This document shows positions 1 through 7,251 of a stretch of DNA of 64,000 nucleotides, one piece after another. A program made the translations under genes and the position numbers. Location of the stretch: assembly GCA_910575625.1 (NCBI GenBank), contig CAJTFD010000012.1, positions 62,001 through 126,000 of the forward strand. The letters run 5' to 3'. Origin of the DNA: Clostridia bacterium (GTDB lineage Bacteria > Bacillota > Clostridia > Lachnospirales > Lachnospiraceae). Each line of letters starts with the position of its first letter. Position 1 is the first letter of the stretch. Under the pieces are notes generated by a model, which saw only the letters and a list, made by a program, of their open reading frames with translations, was not told the origin of the DNA and did no database searches.

Positions 1-1
1 T

Positions 2-1198
2 AAGGCCAGGTGCGTGCCACCGCTCACAGACCAGGAACTTGAAAAGACCGTGTTCCCGGCATTAAAAAGAGGCTGGAAGGCAGAGCGTCCATATACAGGG
101 ACGGTAGCGGAAAAGATGAAGCCCAGCCCGAAAGCGGATCACAGCCTGGACATGGTGCCGATGGATAAGGCTGAAGAAAAGACACCTGAATGGCTGGTCA
201 CGGACTATATCCCCCGATATCAGATCTCGTCACTGGCCGGGGATGGCGGCAGCGGCAAGACGACGGTATGGTGTTCCCTGGCGGCAGATATCAGCAACGG
301 GAAAAAGACATTCTTAGAAAACTTCTTCCCAGATAGTTTTGGCAACGGTGTCCCGCAGAAAGTGATGTTCTTTTCAGCAGAGGATTCATTTGAGTACACG
401 CTCAAGCGCAGGCTCAGGAAGAATGGCGCAAACTTGGCGAATATATTTTCGATAGACATAGCGGATGAGCGTTTCCAGGATATCAAGTTCAACAGCCATT
501 TCCTTGAACGGCTCATAGAGAAACACCGTCCAGCCTTGTGCATATTCGACCCGATCCAGGCATTCGTGCCTCCGGATATCAGGATGGGCGATAGGAACGC
601 CATGCGGTCGTGCCTGGCCCCGTTGATAGGCTACGGGGAGAAGTACGGGACGACCTTCCTGATCATAGAACATGCCAATAAGCAGTCTGGCGTGTGGGGT
701 AGGAAACGCATTGCTGATAGTGCGGATATCTGGGACATAAGCAGATCCGTCATAATGGCGGGTGAGACAAACGAGGCTGGTATCCGGTATCTGGCACATG
801 AGAAATCAAATTATGGTCCGACGGGTAGCACTATCCTTTACAGCATAGAGGACGAAGTTGTCCACTTCAAAGGCTATACGCAGAAAAAGGACAAGGATTT
901 TGTGGCTGAGACAGATTATACCACCAGGCAAGCCCCGCAGAGAGAAGAGGCAAAAGAATTTATCCTTGATTTCTTAAAAGACGGGGAAAAAGAAGTCTCT
1001 GAACTGGATGAGATGGCTGCAGCTATGAGTATCAGCAAGAACGCAATGAAGAACGCCAAGGCTGATCTGAAAAGGAATGGAAAAGTAAAATATAGGAATA
1101 TCGGGCAAGGAAAAGATAAGAAATTTTTTATCCGCTTAATGGAGGATATCCTTATAGCCACTGAAAAAACCCCTCTAGTAAGCCTTAAACCCTTATAA
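2..1198 (+). CDS. Primase-helicase of a mobile element (PriCT-1 tail plus RepA-like AAA ATPase), 5' end cut by window
   Basis: The reading frame is open to the left edge. The first codons read KARCVPPLTDQELEKT, which matches the PriCT-1 segment that follows primase domains, so the gene begins before the window and an internal GTG at 14 is not the start. About 70 residues later comes a RepA/DnaB-like AAA domain with Walker A (AGDGGSGKTT) and Walker B (CIFDPIQAF). A C-terminal part of about 90 residues resembles a small winged helix. The family supplies priming and helicase activity for replication of phages and plasmids. The 3' end overlaps the first arm of a cluster of palindromes. Confidence 0.8.
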   Translation, partial: KARCVPPLTDQELEKTVFPALKRGWKAERPYTGTVAEKMKPSPKADHSLDMVPMDKAEEKTPEWLVTDYIPRYQISSLAGDGGSGKTTVWCSLAADISNGKKTFLENFFPDSFGNGVPQKVMFFSAEDSFEYTLKRRLRKNGANLANIFSIDIADERFQDIKFNSHFLERLIEKHRPALCIFDPIQAFVPPDIRMGDRNAMRSCLAPLIGYGEKYGTTFLIIEHANKQSGVWGRKRIADSADIWDISRSVIMAGETNEAGIRYLAHEKSNYGPTGSTILYSIEDEVVHFKGYTQKKDKDFVAETDYTTRQAPQREEAKEFILDFLKDGEKEVSELDEMAAAMSISKNAMKNAKADLKRNGKVKYRNIGQGKDKKFFIRLMEDILIATEKTPLVSLKPL

Positions 1199-1277
1199 AT
1201 ACTAGCTTTTTCTTACTAGAGGGGGGTCAACGAGTAAGAAGTTAAGCCAGAGCTTACTAGAGGGGGCCTCTAGTAAG
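1170..1277. repeat. Cluster of four CTTACTAGAGG arms forming two hairpins
   Basis: CCCCTCTAGTAAG at 1170-1182 is the exact inverse of CTTACTAGAGGGG at 1212-1224. CTTACTAGAGG at 1253-1263 and its inverse at 1267-1277 form a second palindrome with a GGG loop. The first arm overlaps the end of the primase-helicase gene. The arrangement suggests a protein-binding array, replication iterons or a paired terminator, but no U-tract follows. Confidence 0.7.
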
Positions 1278-1370
1278 TGAAAGCCTTATAAATAAAGGGC
1301 TTGGGGCTTATTGGTTGGTTTATCCACTGTATATAGGAGTGGTCGACAAGTAAGAAAGGAGAAAAAGCAA

Positions 1371-1514
1371 ATGGAGAAGAGTAAGACGGGCACTAGAAAA
1401 GGTGTACGGGTATGTAAAGATGGTACGATAGAGCCGTTATTCCAACAGACAAACATCCATTCGAGGATGTTCCAATGCAACAAGATGAGGAAAAAGGGCT
1501 TTAAGGGGAAGTGA
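1371..1514 (+). CDS. Small basic protein of unknown function
   Basis: A 47-residue ORF starts at an ATG preceded by AAGGAG eight bases upstream. The protein is very rich in Lys and Arg and ends in MRKKGFKGK. It follows the palindrome cluster directly. No domain is recognised. The strong ribosome-binding site is the main support for a real gene. Confidence 0.4.
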   Translation: MEKSKTGTRKGVRVCKDGTIEPLFQQTNIHSRMFQCNKMRKKGFKGK

Positions 1515-1664
1515 AGACATCCCAGATATCCTCCTGCTGCCCTATCCTGATATACAGGATGCCAGGAGCGGGGCGTTATCTATCTGGGGCATGGGAATAT
1601 CCTATCAGAGGGATGCGTATAGTAAAAGACAGTCATTGGGACAAAGGAAGGAGTTGTGGGGAAA

Positions 1665-1766
1665 ATGAAGGATGCAGCAGGAAAGGTCGGGCGGATTCGG
1701 GTGGGCGAGTTCAATAAAGCATTGTTAGAGAGGTCAGAGGCGTTAGACATGATTATGCCCGCTTAG
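1665..1766 (+). CDS. Very small hypothetical protein
   Basis: A 33-residue ORF (MKDAAGKVGRIRVGEFNKAL and onward) starts about 12 bases after a GGAAGGAG sequence. It has an even mix of charged and hydrophobic residues but no known motif. It is reported because of the ribosome-binding site and its position in a run of small element genes. It could be spurious. Confidence 0.3.
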   Translation: MKDAAGKVGRIRVGEFNKALLERSEALDMIMPA

Positions 1767-1825
1767 GTGCGTATGCGCCCAGGAAGCGGCTCCTACATGT
1801 GGATTATAAAGAAAAAGGCCAGGAC

Positions 1826-2041
1826 ATGAACCGTAGCCATGTACTCTATCAGCCGTCGGGCATAGACGATAAACAGATGATCGCTATGGTGATGGAGGCG
1901 TATAAGGAGCGGGGATGCACAGTCTCTGCTATCATCGAAGTGGATGATGGTCTCAGGATGATAGGTGTGCATTATGTCCGCCCGGGATTCCTGGAAGAAT
2001 GTAGACAAGATATGATGAAGATGTTCCAGGGGCGTAACTGA
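1826..2041 (+). CDS. Small hypothetical protein of the left element
   Basis: The 71-residue protein has an alpha/beta-like pattern and ends in KMFQGRN. The ATG at 1826 shares an ATGA with the end of an overlapping tiny frame. The frame is open further upstream, with a GTG at 1799, so the start is uncertain. No family was recognised. The last part (MIGVHYVRPGFLEEC) looks like a folded domain rather than random translation. Confidence 0.45.
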   Translation: MNRSHVLYQPSGIDDKQMIAMVMEAYKERGCTVSAIIEVDDGLRMIGVHYVRPGFLEECRQDMMKMFQGRN

Positions 2042-2722
2042 TAACATCCCGACGATATGCCCATGGTGCCGGATCTGGTAGCATCGGTTTGTCATTGTCT
2101 TCCATCCCTAATGACAGGAGTGGCAGCGAGGTACTACTTACAGGGTTACCCCATACGGGGCGGGGAAGGTCCATCCCGTCCCTCTGTGCAGGGAAATCTT
2201 TTGGGTGACTTCCTTCCTCTTTTTTGATTAGGGCTTTTGGCGGAAACCCTTATATCAGGCGTGTTGCAGCAGGATATAACGGCAGCAGGATGTTTCCAAA
2301 AGAGGAAGTGTCCTGCTGCCCTCTGTGTCCTATCCTGGCGGCCCGTTCATCGGGTTTCGACCATCTGTGGTCGAAAGGGCTACCCGCTGGTGGATATCCT
2401 AGATATCGTCCTGCTGCCTTTTCCCCCACAGACGGGGGAAAGTTAAAGCCCAGATGGAAGTGACTGCCCGCCAAATGGTTGTCACTGGTTTTCCCCAAAC
2501 TTGGGGAGGCATCCGTTTTTTGGACGCTCTGATATCTGGAAGTCACCGGTCCAGCCGTGCTCCCTACACACGCGCGTCATACCCCCCCCTTATTTTGGAT
2601 TGTAACGGTATAGACGGTATTTCATCGGGTAAGGCAGTACAAGCCCGATATGGGGCAGATAGGGCGGTCATTCCTGCTGCCACCAGGTATGATATAAGCC
2701 CAGCAAGGCAGCAGGATGGTCC
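2042..2722. ncRNA. 680-bp non-coding stretch with many perfect hairpins, candidate structured RNA
   Basis: No credible ORF with a ribosome-binding site was found. Perfect or near-perfect inverted repeats follow one another: 2091-2096 with 2110-2115, 2149-2152 with 2157-2160, 2281-2290 with 2311-2320, and 2355-2363 with 2368-2376 (TTTCGACCA, loop TCTG). Further pairs are 2420-2427 with 2434-2441, 2459-2464 with 2481-2486, 2493-2498 with 2501-2506, and 2672-2681 with 2707-2716. Such density suits a large structured RNA such as those found in Firmicute phages and mobile elements (GOLLD, ROOL and HEARO classes). Neither strand nor class can be decided by eye. Confidence 0.4.
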
Positions 2723-3271
2723 CTACAGGCCCAGCTCCTTAAAGTCGATGCATAAATCGTCATATATACCAGTTTTTATCTCATCCTGGAAAGTATAAGA
2801 GGTCATTTTAAACTGCTCCTCTACCAGGTGATAGACATAGATGTTCCCCTGCATCGGGTCTACTATCCAGTATTCCCGCACGCCTGCATCCAGGTACAGG
2901 TTTAATTTCCTGACATAATCATGCGCTGGGTTTCCGGGTGAGACTATCTCTATTATCCAGTCTGGTGCACCTGTACAGCCCTTGTCTGTGAGCTTGTTTG
3001 GGTCGCATATGACGCTTATATCCGGTTCAACGATGGTTTTATCGTCTTCAAACAATTTAACGGCAAATGGGGCGGGATAGACCTCACAGGAGCCGCCTTT
3101 AGAACGGATATATTGTCCGATCGTGATATGCAGATCTGATAATATCCGCTGGTGCGTCCGGCTGGGTGCGGCCTGGGAATAGAACTGCCCGTCGATGAGT
3201 TCCGCCCGCATATTTTCCGGGAGCCTGTAATAGTCCTCTTCGGTGTAAAGCCTTTGTTGTGCTAACGCCAT
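2723..3271 (-). CDS. Uma2 family endonuclease (DUF820)
   Basis: The 182-residue protein has the Uma2 layout. It has an early MRAELIDGQFY segment, central VEPDISVICDP and PDWIIEIVSPGNPAHDY with the PD-(D/E)XK-like acidic residues, and then KLNLYLDAGVREYWIVDP. A ribosome-binding site (AGGAGG) precedes the ATG. Family members are predicted restriction-endonuclease-fold nucleases of mostly unknown target, common in cyanobacteria and mobile elements. It lies alone on the minus strand, pointing toward the hairpin-rich stretch. Confidence 0.85.
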   Translation of the reverse strand: MALAQQRLYTEEDYYRLPENMRAELIDGQFYSQAAPSRTHQRILSDLHITIGQYIRSKGGSCEVYPAPFAVKLFEDDKTIVEPDISVICDPNKLTDKGCTGAPDWIIEIVSPGNPAHDYVRKLNLYLDAGVREYWIVDPMQGNIYVYHLVEEQFKMTSYTFQDEIKTGIYDDLCIDFKELGL

Positions 3272-3342
3272 AGTGGGCCTCCTTTCTTTTAGGATGTTGG
3301 GGTGTCAGTAATTTAGATTTAATCTGTTATCCTGCTGCATAC

Positions 3343-3552
3343 TTATATTTTCGTTCCATCAGGAAAAACAAACTCTGCGCGCCATGTACCGCCCAATACC
3401 TCCGCAATCTGTTCAAGTTCCTCTTTTGTGAGAGTATTTCTTTTTACTTTTTGATTGAGGTTTGAGGGTGTTGTACCGATTCTGCGAGCGAGTTCTGCTT
3501 GACTGATACCTTTATAAGATAAAGCCATGTTTAATTTTTGAGCTATAGTCAC
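3343..3552 (-). CDS. XRE-type HTH repressor of the left element
   Basis: The 69-residue protein contains one Cro/C1-type helix-turn-helix (SQAELARRIGTTPSNLNQK, residues about 17-36) and a short C-terminal beta segment ending VFPDGTKI. The start is a GTG preceded by AGGAGGTGATATA, so GTG is preferred over the internal ATG. It is transcribed away from the HIRAN gene. Both promoters of the shared 130-bp region carry the same CGTTAAGC box in their spacers, which suggests autoregulation. Confidence 0.85.
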   Translation of the reverse strand: MTIAQKLNMALSYKGISQAELARRIGTTPSNLNQKVKRNTLTKEELEQIAEVLGGTWRAEFVFPDGTKI

Positions 3553-3571
3553 TATATCACCTCCTACATAT

Positions 3572-3671
3572 AATATATATTATTTGCTTAACGATGTCAA
3601 ATATTTAATTTGAAATATTTAGCAAAAACTTATTAAAAATACTTGACAACGTTAAGCGTTTGCTGTATGAT
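3572..3671. promoter_or_regulatory. Divergent promoters with matching CGTTAAGC operators
   Basis: The rightward promoter is TTGACA (3643-3648), a 17-bp spacer and TATGAT (3666-3671). The leftward promoter reads TTGACA (3600-3595), a 17-bp spacer and TATATT (3577-3572) on the minus strand. CGTTAAGC lies at 3650-3657 and in inverted orientation at 3586-3593, in both cases just after the -35 box. This arrangement is expected if the XRE protein represses both promoters. Confidence 0.7.
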
Positions 3672-3700
3672 TATATCATCAAATGAAGGAGGTACACCAC

Positions 3701-4138
3701 ATGAGACAGATAACCAACGTAAGAAAAGCCGTATGCACGATGGCGAACCAGCTGAAAAAGGCAGGCTATACCTTATCAGAAGCCTTCCGTAAAGCATGGC
3801 AGAGAGTGAAGCTGACCATGAAGGTCAGGGCAGCGGGCGTTACAGCGGAGAACAGGCAGGAACGGTTGGGGTTCTTAAGGAAGTTTAAGCCGGAAGACCT
3901 GGGCGTGACGCTTGAGAGGGAGCCAGATAACAGATATGACAGCAACGCGATCCAGATAGTCGTCCATATCCGCCCGATCCACAAAAGGACAGTGGTCGGG
4001 TATGTGCCCAGGGCATTGGCTGAGGGACTGGCGAAAGTGATCGATATGGGTATCCAGGTAAAGGCTTCCTTGATGGGCATCATCGGCGGATACAGCTATA
4101 AGGAGACACTGGGGGTATTGATAGATATCGCGATATGA
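3701..4138 (+). CDS. HIRAN domain protein
   Basis: The 145-residue protein starts at an ATG eight bases after AAGGAGG. An upstream ATG at 3683 overlaps that site and is less likely. After a basic N-terminal helix, residues about 45-140 form a HIRAN domain: RAAGVTAENRQERL, then VTLEREPDNRYDSNAIQI and GYVPRALAEGLAKVID. HIRAN domains bind 3' DNA ends in SNF2-family proteins, and stand-alone versions occur in phages and mobile elements. The gene is driven by the sigma-A promoter at 3643-3671, opposite the XRE repressor. Confidence 0.8.
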   Translation: MRQITNVRKAVCTMANQLKKAGYTLSEAFRKAWQRVKLTMKVRAAGVTAENRQERLGFLRKFKPEDLGVTLEREPDNRYDSNAIQIVVHIRPIHKRTVVGYVPRALAEGLAKVIDMGIQVKASLMGIIGGYSYKETLGVLIDIAI

Positions 4139-4230
4139 GGGGGATATCATGGCAGAGAGTAACTGAAAACGCTCCTGGCAGTGCACCAACACTGAGCCAG
4201 GGGCAGGCATAGCCGGGAAGCTATACCCAG

Positions 4231-4479
4231 ATGGAATATAACGATATGAGTATAGCATATTTCCGGCAGAAAGATAGAGGGAAATTGACAAAAACAGAAT
4301 TTTATCGGGAGATAACACCAAGTGTGAAAGGATTGGCAGCGGAATGTCTTGCTATGGATGCACAAGGCTATGAGGAGTTTAAATGTGAGATCGTGGAAGA
4401 ATGCGACCTACGTGCGAAAGGGTTTTTGCGTGCGGTCCTGTCTACGATAGATAGAGTGAGAGAGGAAAAGATAAAATGA
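4231..4479 (+). CDS. Hypothetical protein, first of a three-gene overlapping cluster
   Basis: The 82-residue protein is mostly helical and rich in Glu and Lys (DRGKLTKTEFYREI). The start is ATG 4231 or 4246, and neither has a clear ribosome-binding site. Two small hairpins (4175-4200 and 4210-4223) lie just upstream and may matter for translation. The stop overlaps the next start as ATGA. No known family was recognised. Confidence 0.55.
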   Translation: MEYNDMSIAYFRQKDRGKLTKTEFYREITPSVKGLAAECLAMDAQGYEEFKCEIVEECDLRAKGFLRAVLSTIDRVREEKIK

Positions 4480-4745
4480 AAAGAGAGATCAAGATAAAGG
4501 ACGGCCTGAGTGCCATATCAGACGGGATCGGTAAAGCACGGGTGGCAATGGATGGGTTACTGGATGGATATTTCTATATGCGTGAGGAAGGCGTGCACGA
4601 GGATAACGTTGCTCTATTGGTCGCTGCATATGGCCGGGCGAGTACGCTCGCTTACATAGCCCATGATCATCTGTGTGACGTACAGAGACAGCTTGATGGG
4701 TTACGCGAAGAGTTGAAAACAAAAGGAGGGAGGGGTACGGTATGA
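4476..4745 (+). CDS. Hypothetical helical protein
   Basis: The 89-residue protein is predicted helical, with a central VALLVAAYGRASTLAYIAHD segment and a C-terminal coiled-coil-like stretch. It overlaps both neighbours by ATGA, so the three genes 4231-5152 are probably translated together. No function can be assigned. Confidence 0.6.
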   Translation: MKREIKIKDGLSAISDGIGKARVAMDGLLDGYFYMREEGVHEDNVALLVAAYGRASTLAYIAHDHLCDVQRQLDGLREELKTKGGRGTV

Positions 4746-5152
4746 CGGGCCTGATAAGTGATGCAAGGATAGCGGCTAAAGTGTTCGTGGGCATGAGGGG
4801 AGTCAGGACGGAAGACAAAGTGGTCATGCAGATACCTATCATCAAGAGTGGGCCAGCCTTCTATGGTACACCAGAGGGGTGCATGTTCACGCACAGGGAT
4901 AAAGATGTGCACGATGCTGTCTGGGAGGTATATAAGGGGATGCCATATGAGGATAAGCGAACGTTGTGCTTTTCACCGGAGCCAGACAGGTATCTGCTGA
5001 GGGTACAGCTCTGGGAACGGGAGCTTGAGCCTGCATTGCCGCCCAGACAGTACCATAAAGCTATGGGTGCGATACTACACCAATACGTAAGGATAAAGAT
5101 GTATCAAGCATCAAGGGATAAAGCAAAAGTGAGGATGTGTCAGCCAGCTTGA
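4742..5152 (+). CDS. Hypothetical protein, last of the three-gene cluster
   Basis: The 136-residue protein has mixed structure (MQIPIIKSGPAFYGTPEGCM, later ALPPRQYHKAMGAILHQYV). It starts inside the stop of the preceding gene. Two inverted repeats follow within 100 bases and may end the transcript. No domain was recognised. Confidence 0.6.
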   Translation: MTGLISDARIAAKVFVGMRGVRTEDKVVMQIPIIKSGPAFYGTPEGCMFTHRDKDVHDAVWEVYKGMPYEDKRTLCFSPEPDRYLLRVQLWERELEPALPPRQYHKAMGAILHQYVRIKMYQASRDKAKVRMCQPA

Positions 5153-5177
5153 CTTTGAGATCGGATCGTCAACCCGT

Positions 5178-5247
5178 ACTCAAAAGCACGGTTTGAGTGA
5201 TATTGGTTTTTTGCAAGCCAGGTCGAAATTTTCGACCTAGCTTGCAA
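5178..5247. repeat. Two inverted repeats, including a 37-bp near-perfect palindrome
   Basis: ACTCAAA (5178-5184) pairs with TTTGAGT (5192-5198). At 5211-5247, arms TTGCAAGC and AGGTCGAAA pair with their exact inverses around a single central T at 5229, with one mismatch (5219/5239). The palindrome lies between two gene clusters. It could be a bidirectional terminator, an operator or a recombination/replication site. Confidence 0.75.
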
Positions 5248-5322
5248 ACACAGTGCAACACTATATCTGTATACAGGTAGGGCAGCAGGACGATAAACAT
5301 ATGGATAGAGGGAGGATGCAGG

Positions 5323-5760
5323 ATGTTATTGAGTGATATAAAGATATACCCGGCTTTTTGGGAAACACAACCCGGGCATGATAAGATGGAGGAAAAGAGG
5401 CAGTATCTGAATGATAACGGGGCGTTACAATCTGAGATAGTACTGGATGAGGACGGTTATCTGATAGACGGCTTCACATCATATCTACTGGCCAGGGAGT
5501 GGGGTCTTGTGGATGTACCGGTCAGGCGTGGCAAAAGGCAGGTCATACAGGCGTACCATAGGCCAGACGGCAAGCTGTACACGTGGAGATTGCCGGAGGA
5601 GCTGACAGACCAGGTATCTGTTGGGGATAGAGTGGCCGTACATACGCAAGGCGGTATAAGATGTGTCACGGTGGCAGCAGTCGAGAGATACATCCCTCAA
5701 AGTGGCACTGGACGGCTGAGGATGGCTATCAGGAGGAAGAGAGGGAGCGTGTGTCAGTAA
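5323..5760 (+). CDS. ParB-like N-terminal domain protein (tentative)
   Basis: The 145-residue protein starts seven bases after GGGAGGATG. Residues about 35-65 (IVLDEDGYLIDGFTSYLLAR) resemble the ParB/sulfiredoxin-like motif in which a residue to be looked up is followed by a helix. The second half is a beta-rich domain (VSVGDRVAVHTQGGIRCVTV). The combination is seen in small accessory proteins of mobile elements. The ParB resemblance is by eye only, and no nuclease or partition role is shown. Confidence 0.5.
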   Translation: MLLSDIKIYPAFWETQPGHDKMEEKRQYLNDNGALQSEIVLDEDGYLIDGFTSYLLAREWGLVDVPVRRGKRQVIQAYHRPDGKLYTWRLPEELTDQVSVGDRVAVHTQGGIRCVTVAAVERYIPQSGTGRLRMAIRRKRGSVCQ

Positions 5761-5918
5761 AGATAACAGTGAGCTATGAGGAGCCGGGAGAACTCAGAGC
5801 GGTATTGGTGCAGCTAGGGCCTATGGTCAGATCATATAAAGTAGCCAGGAGGCAGCAGGGGCGGTTTAAGAGGGCATATATCGACTGCTGCCCGATCCAA
5901 AAACCTGAGAGGACCTGA
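5751..5918 (+). CDS. Small conserved phage/ICE-type protein
   Basis: The 55-residue protein starts at a GTG (VSVKITVSYEEPGELRAV) that overlaps the end of the previous gene by ten bases and follows GGGAG. The pattern KITVSYE.P.ELRAVL, a KVARRQQGRFKRAYID core and a short tail looks like a small family often found in Lachnospiraceae mobile elements. The function is unknown. Confidence 0.6.
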   Translation: MSVKITVSYEEPGELRAVLVQLGPMVRSYKVARRQQGRFKRAYIDCCPIQKPERT

Positions 5919-6227
5919 TATCCAGATAGGGATATGGGGAGCTTTGAGTTGCAGAATGGCCCGTGGTCAGTTATAATATTGACCAAAAGAGATCATGAAA
6001 AAGTACCCCTCCGGGATGGCCGGGGGAAGCCATAACGGCGTGGGAAAGTATTACTCAGGAATGAGTATCGCTTTCCTGCGCTTTTTCTAATGGAGGGATA
6101 ACTGGCTGGGGATACATCCTGCCGCATCTCTCCAAAATGATAGATGCCAGGGGGCAGCAGTGCCCTCCTGCTGCATACGGACGTTTATAGACACAGGTAT
6201 CCAGTAAGATGTGGGAGTGATGATGTT
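5919..6227 (+). other. Non-coding leader region with nested hairpins upstream of the sigma gene
   Basis: No ORF is supported here. ATGGC (6016-6020) pairs with GCCAT (6029-6033). GGAAAG (6043-6048) pairs with CTTTCC (6071-6076) and encloses ACTCA/TGAGT (6053-6057 with 6062-6066). A T-rich run (6082-6086) follows shortly after. GCAGCAG (6154-6160) and CTGCTGC (6168-6174) make a further hairpin. It may be a terminator followed by a structured leader. Confidence 0.45.
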
Positions 6228-7097
6228 ATGACCAATGAGCAGCTCGTCATACAGATACAGGCCAAGGTAAACGTAGCTGATAATATGCTAAAGCTCTGGC
6301 AGCAGAACCGCCGTTTTATCTTCAAGATGGCCAATAGGTACAGAGGCCAGGCGGAAGAGGACGATCTGATCCAGGAAGGTTACCTTGGTCTGTGCAGGGC
6401 GGTAGATGGCTACGACCCTGACCAGGGAGTGGATTTCCTACCCTATGCTGGCAACTGGATCCGCCAGGGGATGGCACGTTTCATCCATAACAACGGCACT
6501 GTGCGGATAGCCGTGCATGAGCAGGCGAGCCTATATCAATACCGGAGACTATGCAACACTTTCATGATGGAGGCAGGACGGGAGCCGACTGACCGGGAGA
6601 TCGGCCATTACTTGGGCCTGGGACATAAGGCCGTATGCCAATTAAAGAAAACCGTCCAGATGGCCAGTATCGCAAGCCTTGACACCCCCGTCGATGAGGA
6701 GGCGGATACGGCCCTATCCGACACGATAGCGGCCCCTGGGGATGTGGAAGGGGATACCCTGGATAAAATCCAGGCGGAACAGCTAAAGGCCGTGATATGG
6801 CCACTTGTGGACACTCTGCCAGGGGACCAGCCGGAAGCTATCCGGGCAAGATACCAGGATGGGAAGACATTGAAGGATATAGCCGCAGATATGGGATGTT
6901 CCTATCAGTCTGTCGCCCAGATATGCCAGGAAGGACTGAGGGCACTCAGGAGGCCGGGTAAATCCAGATATCTCAGGCCATTCCTGGTTGACTACATAGA
7001 TACCCACGCTTACCGGGGGAGCACTGCGGCTTTTGACCGTACCCGGACAAGTTCCACGGAATATACCGCCCTTGGACTGATAGAAAATGGTCTGTGA
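6228..7097 (+). CDS. Sigma-70 family RNA polymerase sigma factor of the mobile element
   Basis: The 289-residue protein starts at an ATG after GGGAGTGATGTT. Region 2 is clear (EEDDLIQEGYLGLCRAVDGY, then DFLPYAGNWIRQGMARFIH). Region 3 follows (GREPTDREIGHYLGLG), and region 4 has an HTH (LKDIAADMGCSYQSVAQICQ). The size and layout match primary-like sigma factors without region 1, as found on Clostridial mobile elements. It is the last element gene, read toward the chromosome boundary. It probably directs transcription of element genes whose promoters are not of sigma-A type, but no target promoter is identified. Confidence 0.85.
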   Translation: MTNEQLVIQIQAKVNVADNMLKLWQQNRRFIFKMANRYRGQAEEDDLIQEGYLGLCRAVDGYDPDQGVDFLPYAGNWIRQGMARFIHNNGTVRIAVHEQASLYQYRRLCNTFMMEAGREPTDREIGHYLGLGHKAVCQLKKTVQMASIASLDTPVDEEADTALSDTIAAPGDVEGDTLDKIQAEQLKAVIWPLVDTLPGDQPEAIRARYQDGKTLKDIAADMGCSYQSVAQICQEGLRALRRPGKSRYLRPFLVDYIDTHAYRGSTAAFDRTRTSSTEYTALGLIENGL

Positions 7098-7251
7098 TGT
7101 GGTACTGAAATGGTACTAGAAAATCATGCACAAGGTAGAGCAAGGGAGAAAATAGGGAAAAATGCCCCTAAAATCTATTGGAAATAGTGGACAAACGAGA
7201 GGAAAAAGTATAGCATGTTTATGATGGACTTACACGGGGAGGTGACAGATC

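Larger units (their letters stand above)
1..7150. mobile_element. Right part of an integrated mobile element (phage or conjugative type)
   Basis: The segment has a replication primase-helicase, a Uma2 nuclease, a divergent XRE repressor region, several tiny overlapping genes of unknown function and a stand-alone sigma factor. It also has many inverted repeats and frequent ATA and AGG codons, unlike the chromosomal genes that start with the MerR regulator at 7252. No integrase or structural phage gene is visible, so the element type cannot be named. The right boundary is placed only roughly, between the sigma gene stop (7097) and the MerR gene. The left boundary lies outside the window. Confidence 0.65.

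Noticed and set aside
1511..1717. 68-codon ORF after the small basic protein
   Set aside because: It uses a GTG without a suitable site, and its codons follow the repeated CCTGCTGCC motif. The overlapping frame at 1665 has a better start.
2266..2716. GGCAGCAGGA repeats as a CRISPR array
   Set aside because: Units are only ten bases, in both orientations and irregularly spaced, and no cas gene is present.
2224..2798. Overlapping ORFs of 69-114 codons in the hairpin-rich stretch
   Set aside because: They cover both strands and all frames, contain the palindromes and lack ribosome-binding sites and domains.
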